63,463 bases of DNA from an uncultured Pelagibacteraceae bacterium (GCA_902584015.1 CACHYG010000003.1:1-63463); one strand, 5' to 3'; positions 7,918-17,733 are shown, counted from the stretch's first letter. Translations and numbers: made by a program. The notes: generated by a model from the letters alone, not told the origin.

Positions 7918-8669
7918 CAACTATTTTCTACTAGCTCAATATTTTTTTCTTTTACAAATTTAAGTATCTCTGAATTACACTTATCAATTTTTTTTTGCTC
8001 TGGTGATCTTAAAACAATTGATACTCCTAATTTTCCTGCTTTAAAAAAAGGATAACTGCCTATGTCAACATCTTTATTATTATCTTGAACGTTTGATAAA
8101 GATTTTGCAATTTCACTTTCTACAGTTCTTAAGCTGAGTGTGTGACTAATAATTGGATCTCCACCAACTAGTTCGTTTGTTAGACCTCCAATCATAGATT
8201 TAAGTATAGATGGAACACCTGGCAAACAATAAACGTTTTCAACATTAAAACCTGGTGCGCCACTACTTGGATTATAAATTAATTTTGCTGAAATAGGCAT
8301 CCATGCCATTTTCTGCCTTCCTTCAGAAAATTCTCCTGGTTGATAATAATTTTCTAAAATTTTCATCGCTTCCTTGTGTGGCCCATATTCAATATTAAAA
8401 GCTTTTGAAACAGATTGAGCAGTAATATCATCATGTGTTGGCCCAATACCACCTGAGGTAAAGACATAATTAAATCTTTTTTTAAACTCATTAACAGTAT
8501 CGATGATTGTTTTTTCTACATCAGCTATGATTGTTACCTCAGTAACCTTAATACCAATAGTATTCAACCATAAGGATATAGTTTTAGTATTAATATCTTG
8601 GGTTCTACCAGATAATATTTCATTACCTATGATTATAATCCCTGCAATTATTTCTTTTTTATTTGTCAT
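7917..8669 (-). CDS. CinA-type molybdopterin-binding-fold protein
   Basis: A 250-residue protein with the MoCF-binding fold of the CinA/MoaB group: IIIIGNEILSGRTQDIN near the N-terminus, VFTSGGIGPTHDDIT near residue 90 and YCLPGVPSILKSM near residue 147. It lacks the C-terminal nicotinamide-nucleotide amidase domain of full-length CinA. Related domains hydrolyse ADP-ribose or bind molybdopterin; the activity here is uncertain. It is divergent from sfsA, only 22 bases away, and coupled to the downstream cyclotransferase-like gene. Confidence 0.8.
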   Translation of the reverse strand: MTNKKEIIAGIIIIGNEILSGRTQDINTKTISLWLNTIGIKVTEVTIIADVEKTIIDTVNEFKKRFNYVFTSGGIGPTHDDITAQSVSKAFNIEYGPHKEAMKILENYYQPGEFSEGRQKMAWMPISAKLIYNPSSGAPGFNVENVYCLPGVPSILKSMIGGLTNELVGGDPIISHTLSLRTVESEIAKSLSNVQDNNKDVDIGSYPFFKAGKLGVSIVLRSPEQKKIDKCNSEILKFVKEKNIELVENS

Positions 8670-8691
8670 TTACAAATATAAATAAAATTCA

Positions 8692-9378
8692 ATGAAGTTT
8701 ACCAATAGTTTAATTAAAGGCAAATTAATCAAAAGATATAAGAGATTTTTTGTAGATATAAAAGTAAAAAATACAGTCATTACCGCTCATTGTCCCAATA
8801 CTGGTTCAATGAAGGGATTGTTAGATGAGGGTAACGAAGTTTGGTTAACAAAAAACGATGATCCAAATCGAAAACTTAAGTTCACATTAGAAGTGATAAA
8901 AGTAAGAAATAATTATGTTGGAGTAAATACTCATAAAGCAAATAAAATTGTAAAGCATGCGCTTGAAAATAAATTAATTGAAGAGTTTAAAAATATAAAG
9001 AATATAAAACCAGAATTTAAATATTCATCAGATACAAGGTTTGATTTCTTGTGTGATAAAAGTTTAATAGAAGTTAAAAATGTTACCTTAAATCGAGAAA
9101 AAGAGATAAGTGAATTCCCAGATGCGGTAACAAGTAGAGGATCAAAACATCTGATTAATCTTAAAGAATCAATTAAAAAAGGCTATAAACCATACGTCTT
9201 ATTTTTAACTCAAATTCAAGGTATAAAAAAATTTAAGATTGCTAAAGATATTGATGAAAAATATTATGAAAACTATCTTGATGCTAAAAAACACGGTGTA
9301 AAATTTATTGCCTATCGATGTAGTATTAGCGATAAAGAAATTAAAATTGAAAATAAAATAAAAATTATTGATGAATAA
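8692..9378 (+). CDS. sfsA: SfsA family protein
   Basis: A 228-residue protein with SfsA hallmarks: an OB-like N-terminus with AHCPNTGSMKGLLDEGNEVWL, then a nuclease-like core with RFDFLCD, LIEVKNVTL and FPDAVTSRGSKHL. The latter match a PD-(D/E)xK-type arrangement (D...E-V-K). SfsA was named for sugar fermentation stimulation, but its biochemical role is unresolved and nucleic acid binding is reported for the family. It heads the plus-strand run leading into map and the purine genes, overlapping map by 8 bases. Confidence 0.92.
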   Translation: MKFTNSLIKGKLIKRYKRFFVDIKVKNTVITAHCPNTGSMKGLLDEGNEVWLTKNDDPNRKLKFTLEVIKVRNNYVGVNTHKANKIVKHALENKLIEEFKNIKNIKPEFKYSSDTRFDFLCDKSLIEVKNVTLNREKEISEFPDAVTSRGSKHLINLKESIKKGYKPYVLFLTQIQGIKKFKIAKDIDEKYYENYLDAKKHGVKFIAYRCSISDKEIKIENKIKIIDE

Positions 9379-10138
9379 TTATTCTGAGAAATTTGAAAAA
9401 ATGAGAATTGCTGGAAAACTAGCATCTGAAACGCTAGATATGATTACTGATTATATAAAACCAGGTATTAGCACTGAAAAAATTGATGATCTTTGTTTTG
9501 AATTTATAAAAGATAATGGTGGATACTCTGCTCCACTTTTTTATAGAGGTTATAGGAAATCTGTTTGTACATCTTTAAATCATGTAATTTGTCATGGAAT
9601 TCCATCTGACAGGACATTAGTTGAAGGTGATATTTTGAATATTGATGTTACAGCAATAGTTAATGATTACTATGGCGATACGAGCAGAATGTTTATCGTT
9701 CCAGATATTTCTGTTAAAGCAAAAAATTTGATTGATGCTACTTACAATTCTCTTATGAACTCTATTAAAATTTTAAAACCTGGTAAAAAATTAGGCGACA
9801 TAGGTTACGAAATTCAATCTTATGTAGAAAAAAAAGGTTTTAGCGTAGTTAGAGATTTTTGTGGTCATGGAATAAGTAATGTATTTCATCAGCCTCCTAA
9901 TGTTTTACATTATGGTAAAAAAGATACTGGAAATGAATTAACACCGGGTATGACTTTTACAATTGAACCAATGATAAATGTAGGCATATTCGAGTCAAAA
10001 GTGTTAAATGATGGATGGACTGCAGTAACAAAAGATAAATCACTTTCCGCACAATTCGAGCACACTATAGGAATTACAGAAAATGGTTATGAAATTTTCA
10101 CAGAATCTGTTAAAGGTTATACGAAGCCCCCATATTAA
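9371..10138 (+). CDS. map: Type I methionine aminopeptidase
   Basis: A 255-residue cytosolic enzyme that removes the initiator methionine. The two-metal site is visible: Asp in NIDVTAIVNDYYGDTSRMF (two Asp), His in CGHGISNVFHQPP, Glu in FTIEPMI and Glu in AQFEHTIG. The CHGIP motif for substrate His is present. The start is the ATG at 9371; a TTG one codon earlier is less likely. It overlaps the end of sfsA by 8 bases and its stop abuts the purB start (TAAATG). Confidence 0.96.
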   Translation: MNNYSEKFEKMRIAGKLASETLDMITDYIKPGISTEKIDDLCFEFIKDNGGYSAPLFYRGYRKSVCTSLNHVICHGIPSDRTLVEGDILNIDVTAIVNDYYGDTSRMFIVPDISVKAKNLIDATYNSLMNSIKILKPGKKLGDIGYEIQSYVEKKGFSVVRDFCGHGISNVFHQPPNVLHYGKKDTGNELTPGMTFTIEPMINVGIFESKVLNDGWTAVTKDKSLSAQFEHTIGITENGYEIFTESVKGYTKPPY

Positions 10139-11431
10139 ATGATATCTCGATATTCAAGAAAAGAGCTCGTAAGAATTTGGTCAGAGGAAAATAAATATAA
10201 AATTTGGTTAGATGTCGAAGTTGCTGCAGCAGAAGCAATGGAGAAGTTAAAAATAATACCAAGAGGCATATCAAAAATAGTAAGAAAAAAAGGGAGAATA
10301 AACGTAAAAAGAATTCATCAAATAGAAAATAAAGTAAAACATGATGTTATTGCTTTTTTGACATCTATAACAGAAAAAGCTGGAATTAAAGCTAGATACT
10401 TGCACCAAGGTATGACTTCATCAGATGTTTTAGATACAAGTTTTAATATTCAATTAGTTCAATCAGGATCAATACTGCTAAAGGACATTGATAAAATTTT
10501 AAGTGTCTTAAAAAAAAAGTCAAATAAGTATAAATTTACTCCCTGTATTGGAAGAAGTCATGGCATGCATGCGGAGCCGATTACATTTGGACTTAAATTG
10601 GCATCTTTTTATGAAGAGTTTAAAAGAAATAAAATAAGATTGGAAAGAGCAATAAATGAAGTTTCTACATGTGCAATATCTGGTGCAGTTGGAACATTTG
10701 CAAATATAGATCCAAGAGTTGAAATTTATGTTTCAAAAAAATTAAAGTTAAGACCAGAACCAATATCAACTCAAATAATCCCAAGAGACAGACATGCTTA
10801 TTATTTTTCAGTTTTAGGTATAATTGCAGGGTCCATTGAAAGAGTAGCTACTGAAATAAGACATTTGCAAAGATCTGAAGTTTATGAATTGCAAGAATTT
10901 TTTTCAAAAGATCAAAAAGGCTCATCAGCAATGCCACACAAAAAAAATCCAATTTTAAGTGAAAATTTAACAGGCTTATCAAGAATTGTTAGAAGTCATG
11001 TAACTCCTGCATTAGAAAATATTGCACTTTGGCATGAAAGGGATATCTCTCATTCAAGTGTTGAAAGAAATATTGGGCCGGATTCGAACATCACTTTAGA
11101 TTTTGCATTAGTTAGATTAGCAAACCTTTTAGATAACATGATTGTTTATCCAAAAAATATGTTAAAAAATTTAAATCTGACAAACGGAGTAATTTTCTCT
11201 CAAGAGTTGATGTTAGAGTTAACTAAATCAGGACTTGCACGGGAAAAAGCCTATAAAATTATTCAAAAACACGCAAAAAGTAGTTATTCTAAAAACATAA
11301 ACTTAATGGAATTAATAAAGACTGACAAATTAATTGTTTCAAAAATATCGGAAAAGAAATTAAATAATATATTTAAATTTTCTAAACACCTTAAAAATAT
11401 AAATTTTATTTTTAGAAGAGTTTTTAAATAA
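10139..11431 (+). CDS. purB: Adenylosuccinate lyase
   Basis: A 430-residue homotetrameric lyase acting twice in purine synthesis: SAICAR to AICAR plus fumarate, and adenylosuccinate to AMP plus fumarate. Signature regions are TSSDVLDTSFNIQL, GRSHGMHAEPITFG (catalytic His region) and the flexible loop GSSAMPHKKNPILSENL with the catalytic Ser. The N-terminus ISRYSRKELVRIWSEENKY is typical of the alphaproteobacterial/Gram-positive short form. It shares one base with purC (TAATG). Confidence 0.96.
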   Translation: MISRYSRKELVRIWSEENKYKIWLDVEVAAAEAMEKLKIIPRGISKIVRKKGRINVKRIHQIENKVKHDVIAFLTSITEKAGIKARYLHQGMTSSDVLDTSFNIQLVQSGSILLKDIDKILSVLKKKSNKYKFTPCIGRSHGMHAEPITFGLKLASFYEEFKRNKIRLERAINEVSTCAISGAVGTFANIDPRVEIYVSKKLKLRPEPISTQIIPRDRHAYYFSVLGIIAGSIERVATEIRHLQRSEVYELQEFFSKDQKGSSAMPHKKNPILSENLTGLSRIVRSHVTPALENIALWHERDISHSSVERNIGPDSNITLDFALVRLANLLDNMIVYPKNMLKNLNLTNGVIFSQELMLELTKSGLAREKAYKIIQKHAKSSYSKNINLMELIKTDKLIVSKISEKKLNNIFKFSKHLKNINFIFRRVFK

Positions 11432-12216
11432 TGAAAAAAGGCAAAAAATTATATGAAGGTAAAGCAAAAATTATTTATTCTTGTAGTGAAAAAAATCATG
11501 TAATTCAACACTTTAAAGATGATGCCACTGCTTTTAATAATCAAAAAAAATCATTAATTGATGGTAAAGGTATTTTAAATAATAGAATTTCAGAACATAT
11601 TCTCACATGCCTAGCACAAGCAGGTATTAGAAATCATCTTATAAAACGAATTAATATGAGAGAGCAATTAATCAAGCATGTAAATATTATACCAATCGAA
11701 TTTATAGTAAGAAATATTGCAACTGGCTCTTTAACAAGAAGACTTGGGATTGAGGATGGAACTGTATTAAATGAACCTTTAATAGAATATTGTTTAAAAA
11801 ATGATGAACTTGGTGATCCGTTAATATCTAAAGAGCATATTTATGCTTTTAATTGGGCAACTAAAAAAGAAATTGAGAAAATTGACAAACTGTTACATAG
11901 AATAAATGATTTTCTGGTAGGAATGTTTAGAGGAATAGGAATAAAATTAGTTGATTTTAAAGTTGAATTTGGAAGATTAAAAAATAACAACAAAAATGAA
12001 ATTATCTTAGCAGATGAAATTAGTCCAGATACTTGTCGCCTTTGGGATACTAATACAGAAAAGAAACTTGACAAAGATCGCTTTAGAAAAAATCTTGGAA
12101 ATCTAATTGAAGCTTATCAAGATGTGGCAAGAAGGCTCGGTATTCTTCATGAGCATTCAAATATAAGGCCATTGAAGTTCCCAAAACCAAAAGAAGTAAA
12201 AATAAAAAAAAAGTAA
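11431..12216 (+). CDS. purC: Phosphoribosylaminoimidazole-succinocarboxamide (SAICAR) synthase
   Basis: A 261-residue ATP-dependent ligase joining CAIR and aspartate. Family motifs include LYEGKAKIIY at the N-terminus (phosphate-binding glycine-rich start), EFIVRNIATGSLTRR and ILADEISPDTCRLWD. It starts inside the purB stop and ends with no gap before purS, which fits tight coupling in a purine operon. The basic tail (KPKEVKIKKK) is slightly longer than usual. Confidence 0.96.
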   Translation: MKKGKKLYEGKAKIIYSCSEKNHVIQHFKDDATAFNNQKKSLIDGKGILNNRISEHILTCLAQAGIRNHLIKRINMREQLIKHVNIIPIEFIVRNIATGSLTRRLGIEDGTVLNEPLIEYCLKNDELGDPLISKEHIYAFNWATKKEIEKIDKLLHRINDFLVGMFRGIGIKLVDFKVEFGRLKNNNKNEIILADEISPDTCRLWDTNTEKKLDKDRFRKNLGNLIEAYQDVARRLGILHEHSNIRPLKFPKPKEVKIKKK

Positions 12217-12450
12217 ATGAAAATAAAAGTCGTTGTTACTCTTAAAAATGGAGTTTTAGATCCACAAGGAAAGGCAATACAACAAACATTAAACGGGATG
12301 GGTTTTTCATCTGTAAATCAAGTTAGACAAGGCAAATTCTTCGAGGTTGAGGTTAATGAAAAGGATGAAGCTAGGGCAAGAATTAAAGTTGAGGATATGT
12401 GCAAAAAACTTTTAGCAAATCTGGTAATTGAAAATTTTGAAATTTTATAA
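12217..12450 (+). CDS. purS: FGAM synthase subunit PurS
   Basis: A 77-residue small subunit that bridges PurQ and PurL in the three-part formylglycinamidine ribonucleotide synthase. It opens with the usual beta strand (KIKVVVTLKNGVLDPQGKAI), followed by GFSSVNQVRQGKFFEVEV. It starts immediately after the purC stop and 6 bases before purQ. The arrangement is the PurSQL type rather than the single large PurL of gammaproteobacteria. Confidence 0.95.
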   Translation: MKIKVVVTLKNGVLDPQGKAIQQTLNGMGFSSVNQVRQGKFFEVEVNEKDEARARIKVEDMCKKLLANLVIENFEIL

Positions 12451-12456
12451 TCAATA

Positions 12457-13140
12457 ATGAACTCATCTGTAATTATTTTTCCTGGCTCAAATTGCGATAG
12501 AGATATGGATGTAGCATTAAAAAAATTTGGCTTTAAAAATGAAATGGTATGGCATGATGATGAACAACTTCCTAAATCAGACTTAATTGTCCTACCAGGA
12601 GGATTTTCATACGGTGATTATCTGAGATGTGGAAGCATAGCTGGTAAAAGTAAAATTATTAAATCTGTTATAGATTTTGCAAAAAAAGGTGGATTGATTC
12701 TTGGTATTTGTAACGGTTTTCAAATATTAACTGAAACAAGTCTCCTTCCTGGTGTTCTCCAACAAAATAAAAATATTGAATTTATATGTAAAAATGTGTT
12801 CGTAAAAGTTAACGACAAAAATAATAAATATTTTAATAGTATAGATAAAGATGTTTTAGAACTCCATATTGCTCACAATGAAGGTAATTATTTCTGTTCT
12901 GGTGATGAGCTAAAAATGCTTGAAGATAATAATCTTATAGCAGTTTCTTATTGTAATGAAAAAGGTGAAGTAAATGAGAAATCAAATCCAAATGGAGCGC
13001 TACAAAATATTGCTGGTATTTTTAATAAAGAAAAAAATATTTTAGGTATGATGCCTCATCCTGAAAGGATGATTGATAAATATCTTTCAGGTGAAGATGG
13101 ATCAATTTTTTTTAAAAATTTATTAAATAATCTTAAATGA
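12457..13140 (+). CDS. purQ: FGAM synthase glutaminase subunit PurQ
   Basis: A 227-residue class I glutamine amidotransferase that supplies ammonia to PurL. The oxyanion strand is FPGSNCDRDMD, the nucleophile is the Cys in GICNGFQILTE, and the His and Glu of the triad appear in MMPHPERM. LPGGFSYGDYLRCG is a PurQ signature. It overlaps purL by 4 bases (ATGA). Confidence 0.96.
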   Translation: MNSSVIIFPGSNCDRDMDVALKKFGFKNEMVWHDDEQLPKSDLIVLPGGFSYGDYLRCGSIAGKSKIIKSVIDFAKKGGLILGICNGFQILTETSLLPGVLQQNKNIEFICKNVFVKVNDKNNKYFNSIDKDVLELHIAHNEGNYFCSGDELKMLEDNNLIAVSYCNEKGEVNEKSNPNGALQNIAGIFNKEKNILGMMPHPERMIDKYLSGEDGSIFFKNLLNNLK

Positions 13141-15332
13141 CAACAGTAAACGAACAGGTAGCTATAGATCATGGATTAAAAAAAGATGAGTTTAAAGAAA
13201 TTTGTGATCTTATGAAAAGAACACCAAATCTAACTGAACTCGGAATTTTTTCAGCTATGTGGAATGAACATTGTTCATATAAATCTTCAAGAAAACATTT
13301 AAAAAATCTCCACACACAAGGCAAAAGAGTAATACAAGGACCAGGTGAAAATGCAGGCGTCATCGACGTTGATGATGAAGATGCTATTGTTTTTAAAATT
13401 GAAAGTCACAATCACCCTTCATTTATAGAACCATATCAAGGTGCAGCAACTGGTGTAGGCGGTATCATGAGGGATGTTTTTACAATGGGTGCAAGACCTA
13501 TTGCTAATTTAAATTCAATTCATTTTGGATCAACTCAACACAAAAAAACTAAAAATTTATTAAGAGGAGTTGTTAAAGGAATTGGTGGTTATGGAAATTG
13601 CATTGGTGTTCCGACAATTGGAGGTCAAACATGTTTTGACGAATCTTATAATGGAAATATTTTAGTAAATGCAATGACAATCGGATTAGTGAATAAAAAT
13701 AAGATATTTTACTCAAAGGCAGCTGGTATAGGTAAACCTGTAATTTATGTGGGATCAAAAACTGGTAGAGATGGAATACATGGTGCTAGCATGGCGTCAG
13801 CAGTGTTTGATGATAAAATTGAAGAAAAAAAACCAACAGTACAAGTTGGAGATCCGTTTACAGAAAAACTTTTGCTAGAGGCATGTTTAGAATTAATGGC
13901 TGATGATTCTATTATATCAATTCAAGATATGGGTGCAGCAGGACTAACATCTTCGAGTGTCGAGATGGCATCAAAAGGAAAATTGGGAATAGAATTAGAT
14001 TTAAGTAAAGTTCCCTGCAGAGAAGATAAAATGACGCCTTACGAAATTATGTTATCAGAAAGTCAGGAAAGAATGCTAATTGTTCTTGAAAATGGGAAAG
14101 AAGAAAATGCAAAAAAAATATTTGATAAATGGGATTTAGATTTTGCAGTAATTGGTAAAACAACAAACTCTAAGAAAATTGAAATTTATTTTGAAAAAAA
14201 ACAAGTTGCAGATATTCCAATCGATTTTCTAGCTGAAAATGCCCCAGAGTACGATAGAAAATGGAAAAAAGCGAAACTTCCTCAAAAAATTAAATTTAAA
14301 AAAGAAAATTTTAAATCTCTTAAAATTGAAAATTGTCTTAAAAAGTTAATTTCAAATCCAAATATTTGTGAAAAGAAATGGGTATGGAATCAGTACGACC
14401 ATACTGTTATGGGGGATACAATACAAAAACCTGGTGGTGATTCTGGTGTTGTAAGAATTCATGGTACAGAAAAAGCAGTTGCAGCAAGCGTAGACTCCTC
14501 AGCTACTTATTGTTACGCACACCCTCTAACAGGTGGAAAACAAGTTGTTTGTGAAAGTTGGAGAAATATTATTTCCGTAGGGGCAGAACCGATAGCAATA
14601 ACTAATTGTTTAAACTTTGGAAATCCTGAAAAGGAAAAAAACATGGGAGAATTTGTGGAATGTGTCCAAGGTATTTCAGAGGCAAGTAAATATTTAAATT
14701 TTCCGGTCGTTTCAGGAAATGTTTCTTTTTACAATGAAACTAAAGATAAAGGAATTAAACCTACACCATCAATAGGTGGCGTTGGATTATTAAAAAATTA
14801 TAAAAATATGGTCACTATGGATCTTAAAAATGAAGGTAACATTATTTTTGCAATAGGAAAAACTGAGGGGCATTTGGATCAAAGTGTGTTTGCAAGAAAT
14901 ATCTTAAATGAAAAAAAAGGTCCTCCACCTGAAATAAATCTTTTTAATGAAAAAAATAATGGTGCAACAGTAATGAAATTAATGAATAATAAACTAATAC
15001 TATCTTGTCGTGATGTTTCGCTTGGGGGTATCCTTACAACAATAACAAAAATGTGTATTAAAGGTAAAAAAGGAGTGAAGTTAAATAATTTAAAAAGTTT
15101 GATTAATAAGTTTGAATATTTCTTTAGTGAGGATCAAGGAAGATATGTTGTTGAGGTTTCTAAGAAAAATCATAAAAAAGTTGAAAATATCTTAAAAGAA
15201 AATTCAGTTCATTTTGATTTATTAGGTCAAGTTCAAAAAGATAATTATATATATGTAGATGAGGAAAAGATATCAGTTGACGAATTAGCTAAACATAATA
15301 AAAATTGGTTAATGGATTATATGGCTCAATAA
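13137..15332 (+). CDS. purL: FGAM synthase subunit PurL
   Basis: A 731-residue ATP-dependent synthetase subunit, the length of the small PurL that works with PurS and PurQ. Motifs include MWNEHCSYKSSRKHL, KIESHNHPSFIEPYQGAATGVGG and GDPFTEKLLLEA, and a duplicated AIR-synthase-like half with VSGNVSFYNET. It starts within the purQ stop and its stop overlaps the bolA start by one base. The three subunits are therefore made from adjacent coupled cistrons, consistent with their 1:1:2-type complex. Confidence 0.96.
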   Translation: MTTVNEQVAIDHGLKKDEFKEICDLMKRTPNLTELGIFSAMWNEHCSYKSSRKHLKNLHTQGKRVIQGPGENAGVIDVDDEDAIVFKIESHNHPSFIEPYQGAATGVGGIMRDVFTMGARPIANLNSIHFGSTQHKKTKNLLRGVVKGIGGYGNCIGVPTIGGQTCFDESYNGNILVNAMTIGLVNKNKIFYSKAAGIGKPVIYVGSKTGRDGIHGASMASAVFDDKIEEKKPTVQVGDPFTEKLLLEACLELMADDSIISIQDMGAAGLTSSSVEMASKGKLGIELDLSKVPCREDKMTPYEIMLSESQERMLIVLENGKEENAKKIFDKWDLDFAVIGKTTNSKKIEIYFEKKQVADIPIDFLAENAPEYDRKWKKAKLPQKIKFKKENFKSLKIENCLKKLISNPNICEKKWVWNQYDHTVMGDTIQKPGGDSGVVRIHGTEKAVAASVDSSATYCYAHPLTGGKQVVCESWRNIISVGAEPIAITNCLNFGNPEKEKNMGEFVECVQGISEASKYLNFPVVSGNVSFYNETKDKGIKPTPSIGGVGLLKNYKNMVTMDLKNEGNIIFAIGKTEGHLDQSVFARNILNEKKGPPPEINLFNEKNNGATVMKLMNNKLILSCRDVSLGGILTTITKMCIKGKKGVKLNNLKSLINKFEYFFSEDQGRYVVEVSKKNHKKVENILKENSVHFDLLGQVQKDNYIYVDEEKISVDELAKHNKNWLMDYMAQ

Positions 15333-15577
15333 TGACAATGAATTTTAAAGAACTGGAGAGTTTAATAAAGGAAGCGTTTCCAGATGCAATTCTCGAAATT
15401 AAAGATTTAGCAGGAGATGAAAATCATTACTCTGCGACAGTAATTTCATCTAAATTTAATGGAAAAACTAAAATAGAACAGCATAAAATGGTATATAATG
15501 CCTTGAAAGGAAAAATGGGAAATGAGCTACACGCTTTAGCTCTAATAACAAAGGAGAAAAATGGACCAACAACTTAA
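15332..15577 (+). CDS. BolA-family protein
   Basis: An 81-residue BolA/YrbA-type protein with the class II KH-like fold. The conserved helix KIEQHKMVYNALKGKMGNELHALAL contains the His that can bind a [2Fe-2S] cluster jointly with a monothiol glutaredoxin. I choose the ATG at 15332, one base inside the purL stop (TAATG); an upstream in-frame start inside purL would add non-homologous residues. The next gene is exactly such a glutaredoxin, overlapping by 17 bases, so a BolA-Grx iron-sulfur pair is well supported. Confidence 0.88.
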   Translation: MTMNFKELESLIKEAFPDAILEIKDLAGDENHYSATVISSKFNGKTKIEQHKMVYNALKGKMGNELHALALITKEKNGPTT

Positions 15578-15893
15578 AGAACAAATTAGTAATGAAATTA
15601 AAACAAACGATGTTTGTTTATTTATGAAAGGAACACCGGAGTCACCTGAATGTGGTTTCTCAATGGCTGTATCTAATATATTAAAACTTTTAGAGGTAAA
15701 ATTTAAAGGTGTTAATGTTTTAGAAAACCAAAGTCTCCGGGAAGGTATTAAGGTTTACAGTGATTGGCCAACGATCCCGCAACTTTATGTTAAAAATGAA
15801 TTTATTGGTGGATGCGATATAATTAAAGAAATGTTTGAAAATGGAGAATTAAAGAAAGTTTTTCAGGATAAAAATATTCCACATAAATCATGA
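15561..15893 (+). CDS. grxD: Monothiol CGFS glutaredoxin (Grx4 type)
   Basis: A 110-residue monothiol glutaredoxin. The active site is Cys31-Gly-Phe-Ser34, preceded by LFMKGTPESPE. The glutathione-binding elements WPTIPQLYV and GGCDI are present. Such proteins bind a [2Fe-2S] cluster with glutathione and pass it to targets, often with BolA. It overlaps bolA by 17 bases and the next small gene by 4 bases (ATGA). Confidence 0.95.
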   Translation: MDQQLKEQISNEIKTNDVCLFMKGTPESPECGFSMAVSNILKLLEVKFKGVNVLENQSLREGIKVYSDWPTIPQLYVKNEFIGGCDIIKEMFENGELKKVFQDKNIPHKS

Positions 15894-16156
15894 AACAATT
15901 CATATACAAAACTATAGTAGCAATTATTGCTATAGTTTTAGTTTATGAGTTAACAATCGCTAAACAAATAAAAGAATTTACATCTCAGAGTGAAGTTATA
16001 TTAACCAAAGAAGGTCGCAAAGATGGTGTAGAAAAAATAAGAGAAGAATTAAAAAAAGCAATTAAAAAAGAAAGATATTTATCAAAAGAAGATGCGAAGT
16101 TGATAAATCAATTTATTAGAAAAATCAGAAACGAACTCAGAGAAAGCACTGATTAA
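15890..16156 (+). CDS. Small single-pass membrane protein, unknown function
   Basis: An 88-residue protein with one N-terminal hydrophobic segment (about 5-24) followed by a highly charged, probably helical tail rich in Lys and Glu (about 35-86). The tail likely lies in the periplasm or cytoplasm as a coiled helix; orientation is unclear. It is the last gene of the purine run, coupled to grxD by ATGA. I do not recognise a family. Its stop interlocks with the convergent glycosyltransferase stop (TTAA). Confidence 0.6.
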   Translation: MKQFIYKTIVAIIAIVLVYELTIAKQIKEFTSQSEVILTKEGRKDGVEKIREELKKAIKKERYLSKEDAKLINQFIRKIRNELRESTD

Positions 16157-17733
16157 TCACAATACCAAAGACTACCTAAGTTAATTTCTTGTTTGCTTAA
16201 AAAATAATTATACTTTTCTATTAAGATTAGCGAGCAATCTTTTGGATTTGAACGTTTAACATTTCTAACGTTTTTAATTACATAATAAGGTCTATTTTTT
16301 GCTCCATCTAATTCACTGTAAGATTTGAAACATTTAAATCCATATTTTTTTAAAAAAACCTCTGTATATTGACCTCCGTAAATACAGTCTTGTTTAACAA
16401 ATTTTTTATTTACATAATCCTGCTCAATTTTTTTACTTAAATTTTTATTACTAATACCCCAATAATCCGTCTCAAAGTTTTTATTAATATCAAATATCTT
16501 TGCTGAAGAATTCATCCATGTGTATTGATATGGATTTATATTTATATTCTCCAAAGTAAAAAAAAGAATTGTTAGTGAGCCTAAAACAAGAAATATATTT
16601 CTATTAAATATGTAAAGGAATGAAAATCCTGTAATTAATATTAATGGAATTAAAAACATTATATGTCTTAATTCATCGTATAATGAAATATTCATAATAA
16701 TAAACAGGACTAAAATAGAAAGAATAGAAATTAACACTGAAATAAGAATAATTTTAGAAAATTTATTTTGATCAAGTTTATTCTCAATAAATGGAAATAA
16801 GAAAATTCCAAATATTACTAAAATTGGAAGTTTAAAAAATAACCAAATAAAATAATAGCTTGCAGGAAGATTTAATGCCTTCATACAGTTACCTAAGGTG
16901 ATAGTGCAAACATTTTGTTGGTACTTTCCCATCCAACTTACAGATTTAACTATTTCTAAAGGATTGTGCCAAAGTATAGGATTCATTAAATATATTAATA
17001 CTGCGGTTGTAACGAAAAATATTAATAAATTTTGAAACTTAGTTTTAATAAGTTGGAATGTATTCAATTTTTTAATTTCCAAATAAACAATTATAAAAAC
17101 AAGATATTGGAGAAAGATTATTAAACCTAATGTTCTTATTGAGACTAAAAAGGCTGTAAAAAAAGATAAAGTAATTAATAATTTAAAATTGATTTTTTTA
17201 TGAATTTGCAAATTTTGTAATATTTTTATTAAATAAAAAGTACAAATAATCCATATAGAAAGAAAAGGTATATCTTTAGGATTAAATAAAGAATGTCCAA
17301 AAAGATATGGGTAGGTAAAATAAATACCTACAGATGTTATAGCAAATAATTCATCGTTTTTAATAATAAGGAGAATTTTGTACAAAAATAATCCAGAAAT
17401 AAAAAAAATTAAAAAAGTTGCAATGTGTTTTGAAATTAATAAACCACCATATTCGCTAATATTTAAACTATTAGAAATTACATCTGAAAATAAAAATTGT
17501 ATAGGTTGACTAAAAAAATGAAATCCTATGCCATGATATTTATCCTTATAATTTAAAAGATTATTGTATTCACCACTAATAAAAAAACTTTTTATTGCTT
17601 CAAGATTAACATTCCAGTTTTGCTGTTCATGAAATTCATCGTGTGAGATACCACTGTTAACTGCTAGATAAACACCAATTAAAAGATATAGAAGAGAAAT
17701 TAATACTGAAATTTTTTTAAAAGATAGTTTCAA
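16153..17733 (-). CDS. Polytopic GT-C (ArnT/PMT-like) glycosyltransferase
   Basis: A 526-residue membrane protein with about eleven or twelve hydrophobic segments. Directly after the first is SGISHDEFHEQQNW, whose acidic pair fits the D-E catalytic motif of lipid-phosphate-sugar-dependent GT-C enzymes. The last ~110 residues form a soluble periplasmic domain. The acceptor (lipid, protein or glycan) is unknown. The start is TTG, immediately after the rpsD stop; no ATG lies before the conserved region. Linkage to rpsD is probably due to genome compaction rather than shared function. Confidence 0.7.
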   Translation of the reverse strand: MKLSFKKISVLISLLYLLIGVYLAVNSGISHDEFHEQQNWNVNLEAIKSFFISGEYNNLLNYKDKYHGIGFHFFSQPIQFLFSDVISNSLNISEYGGLLISKHIATFLIFFISGLFLYKILLIIKNDELFAITSVGIYFTYPYLFGHSLFNPKDIPFLSIWIICTFYLIKILQNLQIHKKINFKLLITLSFFTAFLVSIRTLGLIIFLQYLVFIIVYLEIKKLNTFQLIKTKFQNLLIFFVTTAVLIYLMNPILWHNPLEIVKSVSWMGKYQQNVCTITLGNCMKALNLPASYYFIWLFFKLPILVIFGIFLFPFIENKLDQNKFSKIILISVLISILSILVLFIIMNISLYDELRHIMFLIPLILITGFSFLYIFNRNIFLVLGSLTILFFTLENININPYQYTWMNSSAKIFDINKNFETDYWGISNKNLSKKIEQDYVNKKFVKQDCIYGGQYTEVFLKKYGFKCFKSYSELDGAKNRPYYVIKNVRNVKRSNPKDCSLILIEKYNYFLSKQEINLGSLWYCD

